From Sphingobacteriia bacterium 28-36-52 (lineage in GTDB: Bacteria > Bacteroidota > Bacteroidia > Chitinophagales > Chitinophagaceae): 64,000 nt of DNA. Position 1 is the first letter of the stretch. Every line of letters starts with the position of its first letter. The notes under the pieces are model-generated. The model saw only the letters and a list, made by a program, of their open reading frames with translations. It ran no database searches and was not told the DNA's origin. The translations under genes and the position numbers were made by a program. The stretch spans positions 124,001 through 188,000 of the forward strand of contig NCGN01000009.1 of assembly GCA_002281575.1 (NCBI GenBank), in the 5' to 3' direction. Shown here in pieces: positions 25,022 through 34,004 of the stretch.

Positions 25022-26236
25022 ATGGCCAATCTAAAAAGAAAGATTATTAACGATCCAGTATACGGTTTCATCACAATTAGTCATCCACTCATTTTTTCAA
25101 TAATTGGACATCCCTTTTATCAACGCCTAAGAAGAATTCAACAAATGGCCATGGCACAATTGGTATACCCTGGCGCGGTACATACCCGACTTCACCATTC
25201 ATTGGGGGCTTACCATCTAATGTGTAATGTGGTGAACGAGCTAAGGAGTAAGGAAATAGAAATCACCAAAGAAGAGGAAATAGCTGTGAAAGCTGCCATT
25301 CTATTACATGATATTGGGCATGGACCATTTTCGCACGCATTAGAACATGAACTGGTTTTGGGGGTTCACCACGAAGACCTCTCATTACAGATTATGCAAC
25401 TCATGAACAACGAGTTGAATGGACAGTTAAGTTTAGCCATAGATATATTCACCAATCAATACCATAAACCCTTTCTTCATCAACTCATCAGCGGTCAATT
25501 AGATGTAGACAGAATGGATTATTTAAGCAGAGACAGTTTTTTTTCTGGAGTAAGCGAAGGTGTAATTGGATATGACCGAATTTTGAAAATGCTTACCGTT
25601 TATCATGGCCAACTCATGGTTGAAGAAAAAGGTATTTACAGTGTAGAAAAATTTTTAGTTGCAAGAAGACAAATGTATTGGCAGGTTTATTTGCATAAAA
25701 CGGTATTGTCTGCGGAAAAAATGCTGGTGAAAATTATTCAAAGGGTAAGATCGATATACAATGAACATAGAGAAAGTTTAGCTACTGGATCTCAGGTAGA
25801 CTTTTTTCTGGGGGAATTCAATGGCCCAATGAATACAGAAACCATCAAACGTTTTTGCTTAATGGACGACTTTGATGTAATTAGTGCAATAAAAAAATGG
25901 AGTACCCATTCAGACAAAGTACTCTCTTTGCTATGTTCCAGAATGCTCAATCGAAATATTTATAAAACCAGTATTCAAGCTGCCCCATTTGAACCATCAT
26001 TTGTAGAAGCCAAAAAACAACAAGTCATGCTGCAATTTGGGGTGAATGAGGAAGAAGCAAATTTTCTTTGTTTTACAGGTATTGCAACCAATACTACTTA
26101 TCAAAGCAAAGAGGAGAAAATCAATATTTTGTACAAAGATGGAACGGTTAAAGACATTACAGAAGTAGACAATTCTATGATACAGCAAAATCTTTCATCT
26201 CAGATAAAAAAATTCTACATTTGTCTGTTAACCTAA
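25022..26236 (+). CDS. HD-domain phosphohydrolase (SAMHD1/dGTPase-like)
   Basis: A 404-residue HD-superfamily hydrolase. The metal-binding residues are visible as His in RLHHSLGAYHL, the HD pair in LLHDIGHGPFSHALEHE, and Asp in LDVDRMDYLSRDSFF. The start MANLKRKIINDPVYGFI is the normal N-terminus of this Bacteroidota family. Relatives are dNTP triphosphohydrolases or (p)ppGpp-type hydrolases; the exact substrate is undecided. A near-consensus TACCTTTA (24995-25002) lies upstream. It precedes lpxD by 9 bp, an arrangement I associate with Bacteroidota lipid A gene clusters. Confidence 0.88.
   Translation: MANLKRKIINDPVYGFITISHPLIFSIIGHPFYQRLRRIQQMAMAQLVYPGAVHTRLHHSLGAYHLMCNVVNELRSKEIEITKEEEIAVKAAILLHDIGHGPFSHALEHELVLGVHHEDLSLQIMQLMNNELNGQLSLAIDIFTNQYHKPFLHQLISGQLDVDRMDYLSRDSFFSGVSEGVIGYDRILKMLTVYHGQLMVEEKGIYSVEKFLVARRQMYWQVYLHKTVLSAEKMLVKIIQRVRSIYNEHRESLATGSQVDFFLGEFNGPMNTETIKRFCLMDDFDVISAIKKWSTHSDKVLSLLCSRMLNRNIYKTSIQAAPFEPSFVEAKKQQVMLQFGVNEEEANFLCFTGIATNTTYQSKEEKINILYKDGTVKDITEVDNSMIQQNLSSQIKKFYICLLT
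26216..26223 (+). promoter_or_regulatory. -7 promoter element (TACATTTG) before lpxD
   Basis: TACATTTG fits TAnnTTTG and lies inside the last codons of the HD gene, 22 nt before the lpxD ATG. It could give the lipid A genes their own transcript. Confidence 0.4.
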
Positions 26237-26245
26237 CCCACCTAT

Positions 26246-27218
26246 ATGCAGTTTAGCGCAGCCCAGATTGGATTAATAATCAATGGAATTATTGAAGGAG
26301 ATGCAAATGCAATAGTTGTTTCTTTTGGTAAAATAGAAGAGGCAAAACCTTCTCAAATTTCTTTTCTAGCTAACCCTAAATACGAAGACTATTTATATAC
26401 TACAGAGGCATCGGTAGTGATTGTGAACCAATCGTTGCAATTAAAAGCGCCTGTGAAAGCAACCCTAATAAGGGTTCCAGATGCATACAGTGCTTTTGCT
26501 GTTTTAATGACCAAATACCAGGAAATGGCTGCCAGTCAATTAGTAGGCATTCAAAGTCCTAGCCATATTGCCGATTCTGCAAGTATGGGTTCATTGGTTT
26601 ATATTGGTGCTTTTGCATTTATTGGGGATCTGGTAAAAATTGGGAACAATAGTAAAATACTGCGTTATTGGCAATAATGTAATTATACATGCAGGAGTGA
26701 TTATAGGAAGTGATGGATTTGGATTTGCGCCACAAGCAGATGGCAGTTTTACAAAAGTGCCTCAATTGGGCAATGTGGTGGTAGAAGATTATGTTGAAAT
26801 AGGTGCCAATAGCACAATTGATAGAGCAACCATGGGGTCTACCTTAATTTGTAAAGGAGTTAAGATTGACAATCTGGTTCAAATAGCCCATAATGTAGAA
26901 ATTGGTAGTAATACAGTTATTGCGGCTCAAACAGGCATTAGTGGCAGTTCCAAAGTAGGCAAATATGTAATGATGGGGGGGCAAACAGGGGTTGCAGGCC
27001 ATTTAAGTATTGCAGATGGCACTAAAATTGGCGGTAGAAGTGGAATCACCAAAACCATTAAAGAGCCCAATAAATCTGTGAACGGTTACCCAGCTTTTGA
27101 CTATACCAGTTCTTTAAGGGTTCAAGCAGCAACTCGAAATTTACCAGAAACCGAAAAAAGGATTCAAGCCTTAGAAAAATTAGTAGCGGAATTACTTTCT
27201 GAAAGGGTTAAATCGTAA
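26246..27218 (+). pseudogene. lpxD: lpxD, UDP-3-O-acylglucosamine N-acyltransferase, split by frame change and internal deletion
   Basis: LpxD adds the second 3-hydroxyacyl chain in lipid A synthesis. The first frame (26246-26677) holds the N-terminal uridine-binding domain and the first hexapeptide repeats up to VKIGNNSKI, then runs out of frame to a stop. The second frame (+1 relative, from about 26655 to 27218) resumes at [24 protein letters not shown], the family's active-site region with His in IIHAG and in [10 protein letters not shown], and goes on to the normal C-terminus. Compared with the usual repeat layout, roughly 25 residues between the two halves are absent, so about 80 nt seem missing, not a multiple of three. 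It is either a real inactivating deletion or a collapsed repeat in the assembly. Neither fragment alone would form the complete left-handed helix. Confidence 0.85.
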
Positions 27219-27272
27219 TATGAGGTTAAACCATTGGGATAACTTAATTTCGCAGTCTTAAAGCGCGGAACT

Positions 27273-28685
27273 ATGGATATGAATTTTAATCCCGAGAAAC
27301 AACATACTTTATCTCAACCAATACAAATTAGTGGAACAGGTTTGCATACTGGCGTATTGGTAGATATGATTTTAAAGCCTGCTAATCCTGGGTTTGGTAT
27401 TCAATTTCAACGTACCGACTTACCCAATAAGCCCATCATTAAAGCAGATTGTGACTTAGTAACCGATACCAGTAGAGGTACAACACTCCAAGTAGGTGAA
27501 GCCAAAGTAAGTACGGTTGAACATATTCTAGCCGCCTTGGTAGGAATGGGTGTAGACAATGTATTAATTGAAGTAAATGGTCCTGAAATTCCTATTATGG
27601 ATGGAAGCTCTGCTCCTTTTATCTCTTTAATTGAAGAAACCGGTGTTTTAGAACAAGAAGCCGCCAAGATCTGGTATAGCTTAGATGAAAACATTTATCA
27701 TTACGACGAAGGCAAAAGAGTGGAAATGGTGGCTTTGCCTGCCATGGACTATCAAATAACCACCCTTATTGATTTCAATAGCCCCGTTTTAGGAACACAA
27801 CATGCTGGTTTAAAAACCATCAAAGACTTTAAAACAGAAATTGCTCCATGTAGAACATTCTGCTTTTTACATGAGCTAGAAATGTTATTAGACAACGATT
27901 TAATTAAAGGCGGAGATATTAATAATGCTATAGTGGTGGTAGATAAACCCATTACCGATGCAGAAATGACTCGCTTGGCTAAAATTTTTAAGAAAGAAGA
28001 AATAGCGGTTAAAAGTGAGGGCTATTTAAACAATTTAGAACTCAGGTTTCCTAACGAACCAGCCAGACACAAACTACTTGATGTGGTAGGAGACTTAGCA
28101 TTAATTGGATACCCCATTAAAGCTAGAATTATTGCGAATAGACCAGGACATAGTTCTAATGTTGAGTTTGCAAAGAAAATTAAGCAATACATCAAAAAAA
28201 ATAAACACGTTAAGGGAGTTCCTACCTATGACCCTACAGTACCGCCAGTGTACACATTGGAACAAATAGAAAAAACCCTACCGCATAGACACCCTTTCTT
28301 ATTGGTCGACAAAATCATTGAATTAACAGATACCTATATTGTTGGTATCAAGAATGTAAGTTTTAATGAATGGTTTTTCCCCGGTCATTTTCCCGGCAAT
28401 CCTGTAATGCCTGGCGTACTTCAAATTGAAGCCTTAGCCCAAACTGGGGGAATTCTTTGTATTAACTCTATGCCCGAAGGAAAATATGATACCTATTTTT
28501 TAAAAATTGACAATTGTAAATTCAAGCAAATGGTAAGGCCTGGTGATACAATGGTATTAAAATTAGAGTTCTTAGGCCCCATCAGAAGAGGTATTTGTGA
28601 AATGAGGGGTACGGTTTATGTTGGAGGCAAAGTTGCCACAGAAGCAGATTTAGTTGCTCAAGTAGTAAGAAGAACAGACAGCTAA
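27273..28685 (+). CDS. lpxC/fabZ: Bifunctional LpxC/FabZ (UDP-3-O-acyl-GlcNAc deacetylase and 3-hydroxyacyl-ACP dehydratase)
   Basis: A 470-residue fusion typical of Bacteroidota. Residues 1 to about 310 are LpxC, the zinc deacetylase that commits to lipid [25 protein letters not shown] with a zinc His, DGSSAPF, and the second zinc site in [14 protein letters not shown]. From about residue 325 comes Fab[21 protein letters not shown] and [22 protein letters not shown] with the active His and Glu. The fusion links lipid A synthesis to the 3-hydroxyacyl-ACP pool. It follows the broken lpxD and precedes lpxA. Confidence 0.97.
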   Translation: MDMNFNPEKQHTLSQPIQISGTGLHTGVLVDMILKPANPGFGIQFQRTDLPNKPIIKADCDLVTDTSRGTTLQVGEAKVSTVEHILAALVGMGVDNVLIEVNGPEIPIMDGSSAPFISLIEETGVLEQEAAKIWYSLDENIYHYDEGKRVEMVALPAMDYQITTLIDFNSPVLGTQHAGLKTIKDFKTEIAPCRTFCFLHELEMLLDNDLIKGGDINNAIVVVDKPITDAEMTRLAKIFKKEEIAVKSEGYLNNLELRFPNEPARHKLLDVVGDLALIGYPIKARIIANRPGHSSNVEFAKKIKQYIKKNKHVKGVPTYDPTVPPVYTLEQIEKTLPHRHPFLLVDKIIELTDTYIVGIKNVSFNEWFFPGHFPGNPVMPGVLQIEALAQTGGILCINSMPEGKYDTYFLKIDNCKFKQMVRPGDTMVLKLEFLGPIRRGICEMRGTVYVGGKVATEADLVAQVVRRTDS

Positions 28686-28723
28686 AGAAATCAATATCGT
28701 ATCTTACAATTGAAAGAAAAAAT

Positions 28724-29521
28724 ATGACGCATCCCTATACTTATATTGATCCCAATGCACGCATTGCCCCCAATGTAAAAATTGATCCATTTACCGTAAT
28801 TCACGGAGATGTTCAAGTGGGCGAAGGCACTTGGATTGGAAGCAATGTTACCATTATGGATGGCACCAGAATTGGAAAGAATTGTCGCATATTCCCTGGT
28901 GCGGTATTGGGTGCTATTCCACAAGATTTAAAATTTGTAGGAGAAAAAACAACTGTAGAAATAGGTGACCATACTACAATCAGAGAATTTGTTACCATCA
29001 ATAGAGGAACAGAAGACAGAGGCAAAACCGTTATTGGGAACCACTGTTTAATTATGGCTTACAGCCATATTGCGCACGATTGCATCATTGGTAGTCATGT
29101 TATTATGAGCAACAGTGTTCAGGTGGCGGGGCACGTAACAATTGGGGATTGGGCAGTGGTAGGTGGCGTAAGTGCGGTGCACCAATTTGTTAACATTGGC
29201 CAACACACATTTATTGCAGGAGGAAGCTTGGTTAGTAAAGATGTACCACCCTATATAAAAGCAGTTCGCAACCCACTTAGTTATGGTGGAGTAAATAGCG
29301 TTGGATTAAAAAGAAGGGGATTCCCGTTAGAACAAATCAACCATATTTTAGACGTATACAGAACCATTTACAACAAAGGATTGAACACTTCTCAAGCGCT
29401 AGAATACATTGAAGAAGAATTACCTGCTACTGATGAACGAGACGAAATCGTTACTTTCATTAGAGAAAGTGGTCGGGGTATTATCAAGCGTTTTACTAAG
29501 GGCGCCAACGATGATGAATAA
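28724..29521 (+). CDS. lpxA: UDP-N-acetylglucosamine acyltransferase
   Basis: Catalyses the first step of lipid A synthesis, O-acylation of UDP-GlcNAc. The protein is mostly left-handed beta-helix hexapeptide repeats ([28 protein letters not shown], and so on) followed by a helical C-terminal domain from about residue 190. The catalytic His is in [10 protein letters not shown], the position equivalent to His125 of E. coli LpxA. Length (265) is standard and all repeats are intact, unlike the neighbouring lpxD. The last 11 bases overlap the ABC ATPase start. Confidence 0.97.
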   Translation: MTHPYTYIDPNARIAPNVKIDPFTVIHGDVQVGEGTWIGSNVTIMDGTRIGKNCRIFPGAVLGAIPQDLKFVGEKTTVEIGDHTTIREFVTINRGTEDRGKTVIGNHCLIMAYSHIAHDCIIGSHVIMSNSVQVAGHVTIGDWAVVGGVSAVHQFVNIGQHTFIAGGSLVSKDVPPYIKAVRNPLSYGGVNSVGLKRRGFPLEQINHILDVYRTIYNKGLNTSQALEYIEEELPATDERDEIVTFIRESGRGIIKRFTKGANDDE

Positions 29522-30125
29522 CTATTCCATTGAACTAATTAACTGTGGTAAAAAATATAATCGGGAATGGATATTCCGCAGATTGAGTTACCAATTTAAT
29601 ACAGGACATGCATATGCTATTACCGGCCACAATGGTTCAGGAAAGAGTACTTTATTGCAATGCATTGCAGGTAATATTAATTTTAATGAGGGCAATTTAA
29701 AATTGCCTGTAGCAGCCGAAAAACATTTTCAATATCTGTCAATTTGTACTCCTTATTTAGAATTGATTGAAGAAATGAATGGTACTGAACTATTGCAATT
29801 TCACGAAAGTTTTAAGCCATTAAGCAACAAAAAATCAATACCGGAAATTTTAGATTTTATTGGTTTAGGTAAAACTGCCAATAAACAAATTAGCAAGTTC
29901 AGTAGTGGAATGAAGCAGAGACTAAAATTGGCTCAAGCTGTTTTTTCAGACACCCCAGTACTATTACTAGATGAGCCTTGTACCAATTTAGATAAAGAGG
30001 GCTATGCACTTTATCAATCACTCATTCAAAATTATTGCAACAATAAAATCGTAATCATTTGCAGCAACGAAGAAGCTGAGATTCATTTTTGCTCAGAACG
30101 CATTCATATAAATGATTACAAGTAA
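29511..30125 (+). CDS. ABC transporter ATP-binding protein
   Basis: A roughly 204-residue ABC ATPase. Walker A is GHNGSGKST, the signature is [12 protein letters not shown] and Walker B is [11 protein letters not shown]. The start is one of two adjacent ATG codons (29511, 29514) that overlap the end of lpxA; a longer in-frame extension upstream would lie entirely inside lpxA and is unlikely. No permease gene is adjacent. The compact size resembles CcmA-like or other small exporters' ATPases, but the partner is unknown. The lpxA overlap suggests co-expression with lipid A synthesis. Confidence 0.85.
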   Translation: MMNNYSIELINCGKKYNREWIFRRLSYQFNTGHAYAITGHNGSGKSTLLQCIAGNINFNEGNLKLPVAAEKHFQYLSICTPYLELIEEMNGTELLQFHESFKPLSNKKSIPEILDFIGLGKTANKQISKFSSGMKQRLKLAQAVFSDTPVLLLDEPCTNLDKEGYALYQSLIQNYCNNKIVIICSNEEAEIHFCSERIHINDYK

Positions 30126-30126
30126 T

Positions 30127-31341
30127 TTATCGTCTACTTGCAATCAATAAATTAAGGTCTGTATACTTTAAATCGAATTTCTGACTAATATAAATATCGG
30201 TTACAGAACCTTTAAATAAGTATACGCCTTCTCTTACATTGAATTTATGCCAAATCATTTCCTCTAAGCCACCTTCGTCACTTACTTCTAATAACAAAGG
30301 CATTAGCACATTACTAATGGCCTGAGAAGCAGTTCTTGCAAAACCACTGGGAATATTGGGTACACAATAATGTATAACACCGTGCTTTAAATAAGTAGGT
30401 TCTTCATAACTAGTAAGCTCACTGGTTTCAAAACATCCGCCTCTGTCTATGGCCACATCAATAATGATGCTGTTCGGACGCATTGCTGCTACCATTTCTT
30501 CGGTTACTACTACAGGAGCCCTTCCATATTCATTGCTTAATGCTCCAACAGCAACTTCACAGGTTTTTAATTGCTTGGCTAATATTCGTGGTTCTAAAAC
30601 GCTGGTCCAAACTCTTTGTCCGAGATTGTTTTGCATTTGCTTTAATCGATAAATATTATTATCAAATACTTTTACCGAAGCGCCCATTGCCAAAGCATTC
30701 CTTGTAGCGCATTCCCCTACAATACCTGCCCCAATAATGACCACTTTAGTTGGCGGAATACCACTGATACCCCCCAGTAAAACGCCCTTTCCTTCATTAA
30801 AGCTGCTTAGGTATTGACCTGCAATTAACATGACTGCACTTCCAGCAATTTCACTCATGCTTCTTACAATAGGATAAGTGCCACTATCGTCTTTAAAATT
30901 TTCAAAGCTTAACGCTGTTATGCGTTTCGCCATCATTTTTTCAATGATTTCTTTTTTTAATGCTGAATGGTGTATTGGAGAAATAATGATTTGATTCATT
31001 TGCAACAAAGGAATATCATCTTCAACTGGTGGTGCACTTTTCACCAATATCGGACATTGATAAACAGCCGCACGGTCATAAACAATTTGCGCTCCTGCTT
31101 CTGAATAATCTCTATCAGAATAATGACTGCGCTCGCCCGCATTGTGCTCTATGGTAACGATATTTCCATTGGCCACTAATACTCCTACTGCGTCGGGAGT
31201 AAGCGCAATTCTATTTTCTTGAAATGCAATTTCTTTGGGAATACCAATATGCAATTTTGCCCCTGGGGTTTTAATATCTAAAGTTTCCTCCATTGCCTCA
31301 TATAAAAGCGAAGGACTAATGCTTGGTTTGCTGGTTGCCAT
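30127..31341 (-). CDS. ald: Alanine dehydrogenase
   Basis: NAD-dependent enzyme interconverting L-alanine and pyruvate plus ammonia. The IGIPKEI...ENRIALTP N-terminal signature, the Lys in LVKSAPP, the His pair in ISPIHHSA, and the Rossmann motif GAGIVGECATRNALAMGASVKVFDN are all present. At 404 residues it is about 30 longer than typical Ald because of an N-terminal extension (MATSKPSISPSLLYEAMEETLDIKTPG), which is common in the Bacteroidota form. It ends 2 bp after the convergent ABC ATPase gene. Confidence 0.9.
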   Translation of the reverse strand: MATSKPSISPSLLYEAMEETLDIKTPGAKLHIGIPKEIAFQENRIALTPDAVGVLVANGNIVTIEHNAGERSHYSDRDYSEAGAQIVYDRAAVYQCPILVKSAPPVEDDIPLLQMNQIIISPIHHSALKKEIIEKMMAKRITALSFENFKDDSGTYPIVRSMSEIAGSAVMLIAGQYLSSFNEGKGVLLGGISGIPPTKVVIIGAGIVGECATRNALAMGASVKVFDNNIYRLKQMQNNLGQRVWTSVLEPRILAKQLKTCEVAVGALSNEYGRAPVVVTEEMVAAMRPNSIIIDVAIDRGGCFETSELTSYEEPTYLKHGVIHYCVPNIPSGFARTASQAISNVLMPLLLEVSDEGGLEEMIWHKFNVREGVYLFKGSVTDIYISQKFDLKYTDLNLLIASRR

Positions 31342-31370
31342 GTGTAAGGTTAAAGATTGAAGTTAACAAA

Positions 31371-31793
31371 TTAAGCTTGTTCTTCAGGAATATACAAACG
31401 CCTAGTTTGGGCATCTAATACTTCGAGGTATAAGTGCAGGGTGTCTGGACCTAATAAATTGGGGGCATTTTCTGGCCACTCTACAAAGCAATACAATCCG
31501 CTTTTCAACAAATCTTCTACACCTGCATCAATAGCTTCTGCTTCCGTTTTGAGGCGGTACCAATCCATATGATACAATGTACCTGCATTTGTGCTGTCAT
31601 ATTCATTCACTATGGCAAAAGTAGGACTACTCAACGCGTCTTTTGCCCCTAAATGAGTACAAAGTGCACTAATAAAAGTGGTTTTACCTGCCCCCATTGG
31701 CGCATGAAATGCCCAAACCTTGTGCTTTTTGCACTTTTTAAAAAATGCCGCAGCTACACGATCAATTTGGTCAATAGTAAAAATTGCATCCAT
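31371..31793 (-). CDS. tsaE: tRNA threonylcarbamoyladenosine biosynthesis protein TsaE
   Basis: P-loop ATPase partner of TsaB and TsaD in making the t6A modification at tRNA position 37. Walker A is APMGAGKTTF and the family segments SPTFAIVNEY and YHMDWYRL are clear. Length is 140 residues, as expected. A minus-strand TATCTTTG lies 4 nt before the ATG, predicting a leaderless mRNA. It is followed by ald on the same strand 29 bp downstream; ald may be co-transcribed. Confidence 0.95.
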   Translation of the reverse strand: MDAIFTIDQIDRVAAAFFKKCKKHKVWAFHAPMGAGKTTFISALCTHLGAKDALSSPTFAIVNEYDSTNAGTLYHMDWYRLKTEAEAIDAGVEDLLKSGLYCFVEWPENAPNLLGPDTLHLYLEVLDAQTRRLYIPEEQA

Positions 31794-31797
31794 GATA

Positions 31798-31805
31798 CAA
31801 AGATA
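31798..31805 (-). promoter_or_regulatory. -7 promoter element (TATCTTTG) of tsaE
   Basis: TATCTTTG on the minus strand, only 4 nt before the tsaE ATG; the same spacing is seen for the genes at 7803 and 37568. Confidence 0.5.
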
Positions 31806-31861
31806 GTTGGCTAAAAGGGAATATTATTCCAAACTCGCAAATGAAGGAGCAAAGGCTTTTG

Positions 31862-31869
31862 TAAATTTG
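31862..31869 (+). promoter_or_regulatory. -7 promoter element (TAAATTTG) of the P-type ATPase gene
   Basis: TAAATTTG fits TAnnTTTG and lies 3 nt before the chosen ATG at 31873. It argues against the longer in-frame start at 31807. Confidence 0.4.
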
Positions 31870-31872
31870 AGT

Positions 31873-33999
31873 ATGGAAAAAGTAAATTGGAAAGTAACGG
31901 GCATGAGCTGCACTAACTGTGCACTATCCATTGATCAATTCCTGAAAGAAAAAGGAATGGAAGAAGTGAAAGTCAATTTCATTGGAGGAGATGTAAGTTT
32001 TAACCTTCCAGAAGGAACAAACAAAACAGCAATACAAAAAGGCATTCACGATTTAGGATATCAAGTTAAAGGAGGGGAAAATATAGGAAAATCGAGCAAA
32101 ACTATATTTAAATCGCACTTACAAAGATTTGCTTTTTCTGCGGTGTTCACTTTTCCTTTGATGTTGCATATGATACCAGGTTTGCATATTCACTGGCTCA
32201 TGAATCCATATGTACAATTGGCATTAACTATTCCAGTATTTGTACTGGGCATGGATTTTTTTGGAAGGAGTGGATTAAAGAGTTTGCTTAAAGGTGTTCC
32301 CAATATGAATGTATTAGTGGCCATGGGCGCACTTGCTGCATTTGTGTATAGTTTATATGGCACATTAACAGGTCAAGCAGATCAATACTTATTTTATGAA
32401 ACTACAGCCACCATTATTACATTGGTATTTTTAGGGAATTGGATGGAAGACAAATCGGTAGAACAAACACAAGTTGCTTTGAACAAATTGGCTAAGTCTC
32501 AAAAGACCATGGCCAATATGATTGCTTACGACAATGAACAAACCGAACATATTTTTCCTGTAGAAAGTACATCACTTAAAACGGGAGATTTATTATTAAT
32601 TAGAAGCGGGGAAGCTGTACCAATGGATTGTAAAATTTTATCGGGCGAAGTGTCGGTTGATGAATCCATTGTTACCGGAGAATCTATACCTGTAGAGAAA
32701 AAAGTAAAAGACATTTTAATTGGTGGATCAACCATAGTGAACGGGACTGTTAAAGCTTATGTTACTGCTGTTGGCGAAGATTCTGTTTTAGGAAATATTC
32801 TAAAATTGGTTAAGAACGCTCAAACAGAAAAGCCGCCAGTTCAATTATTGGCAGATAAAATTAGTGCGGTATTTGTGCCTGTTGTGGTGGGTATTTCTTC
32901 ATTAACTTTTATTTTAAACTATACCATTGGAGCACAAGATTTTACGGCAAGTTTAATGCGCAGCATTGCTGTATTGGTCATTTCTTGTCCATGTGCAATG
33001 GGGCTTGCAACACCTGCTGCCATTGCTGTTGGATTAGGACGTGCAGCTCGCAATGGCGTATTATTTAAAAATACTAAAACCCTTGAGTTATTTAAAGACA
33101 TTCAACAAGTAGTATTCGACAAAACAGGTACGCTTACAACTGGACAATTTGAAATTGCCCAATTTGAACTAACACCTGCTGGGCAATTATTAGGAGAAGT
33201 TGAATGCAAGCGCTTAGCTTATTCATTAGAAAAATATTCTACTCATCCTTTGGCAAAAGCCATTGCTACAGAATGGAAAACCAAGGACGATATTCGATTT
33301 AGTAAAATTACCGAAGAGAAAGGTTTGGGAATAACAGCTGTAGACAAAGAAGGGAATACTTATTCAGCTTCTTCCTATAAAATGGTGGCACATTTAACAG
33401 CAGATAGCAACCACAATATTTATTTGACAAAAAACAATGAAATATTGTGTTCTATTAACTTAAAAGATCAAATAAGGCCAGAAGCTGCTTCAATGGTAAA
33501 AGCATTGCAACAAAAGGGCATCAAAACCATTTTATTAAGTGGAGACCTGCAAGCAAAGTGTGATGACGTTGCCAATCTGCTGGGCATAGATGAAGTATTT
33601 GCAGAGCAAAGTCCTTCACAGAAATTAGCCAAAATTGAAGCACTAACTGCCATTAAGCCCACTGCAATGGTAGGCGACGGAATTAATGATGCCCCCGCGT
33701 TGGCAAAAGCCACTGTAGGTGTTTCATTAAGCGATGCAGCTCATATAGCCGTTCAAAGTGCTGAAGTGGTTTTAATGAATCACGGTATAAAAAATTTAAC
33801 GCTTGCGCTAGGTTTAGGAAAACATACTTACCTGACCATTCAGCAAAATTTATTTTGGGCCCTTATTTACAATGTAGTTGCCATTCCTGTTGCTGCTTTT
33901 GGATTTCTAAGCCCTACTATTGGTGCTTTGGTTATGGGGTTAAGCGATGTTGTATTAGCCATCAACTCTGTTAGATTGAACTTTAAAAAAGTCTATTAA
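31873..33999 (+). CDS. copA: Copper-type heavy-metal P-type ATPase
   Basis: A 708-residue P1B ATPase that exports monovalent copper (or silver). It has one N-terminal HMA domain with GMSCTNC, then the transport core: TGES actuator loop (VTGESIP), the membrane metal motif SCPCAMGLATP, phosphorylation motif DKTGTLTTG, HP motif STHPLAKA and GDGINDAPAL. The CPC together with late Asn and Met-Ser residues in the last helices (IYNVVAIPVAA, GLSDVVLAINSVRL) places it in the Cu(+) class. The ATG at 31873 (MEKVNWKVTGMSC) puts the HMA domain at the N-terminus. Together with the MbnP-like pair, copper handling appears twice in this window. recQ follows 5 bp later. Confidence 0.93.
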   Translation: MEKVNWKVTGMSCTNCALSIDQFLKEKGMEEVKVNFIGGDVSFNLPEGTNKTAIQKGIHDLGYQVKGGENIGKSSKTIFKSHLQRFAFSAVFTFPLMLHMIPGLHIHWLMNPYVQLALTIPVFVLGMDFFGRSGLKSLLKGVPNMNVLVAMGALAAFVYSLYGTLTGQADQYLFYETTATIITLVFLGNWMEDKSVEQTQVALNKLAKSQKTMANMIAYDNEQTEHIFPVESTSLKTGDLLLIRSGEAVPMDCKILSGEVSVDESIVTGESIPVEKKVKDILIGGSTIVNGTVKAYVTAVGEDSVLGNILKLVKNAQTEKPPVQLLADKISAVFVPVVVGISSLTFILNYTIGAQDFTASLMRSIAVLVISCPCAMGLATPAAIAVGLGRAARNGVLFKNTKTLELFKDIQQVVFDKTGTLTTGQFEIAQFELTPAGQLLGEVECKRLAYSLEKYSTHPLAKAIATEWKTKDDIRFSKITEEKGLGITAVDKEGNTYSASSYKMVAHLTADSNHNIYLTKNNEILCSINLKDQIRPEAASMVKALQQKGIKTILLSGDLQAKCDDVANLLGIDEVFAEQSPSQKLAKIEALTAIKPTAMVGDGINDAPALAKATVGVSLSDAAHIAVQSAEVVLMNHGIKNLTLALGLGKHTYLTIQQNLFWALIYNVVAIPVAAFGFLSPTIGALVMGLSDVVLAINSVRLNFKKVY

Positions 34000-34004
34000 T
34001 CCAC

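Noticed and set aside
26640..26677. Programmed ribosomal frameshift joining the two lpxD frames
   Set aside because: The shift needed is +1, there is no recognisable +1 slippery codon or stop-codon context, and even a perfect shift would not restore the missing repeat residues.
29409..29510. Longer N-terminus for the ABC ATPase inside lpxA
   Set aside because: The extra 34 residues are the shadow of lpxA in another frame; the adjacent ATG pair at 29511/29514 gives a normal ABC start.
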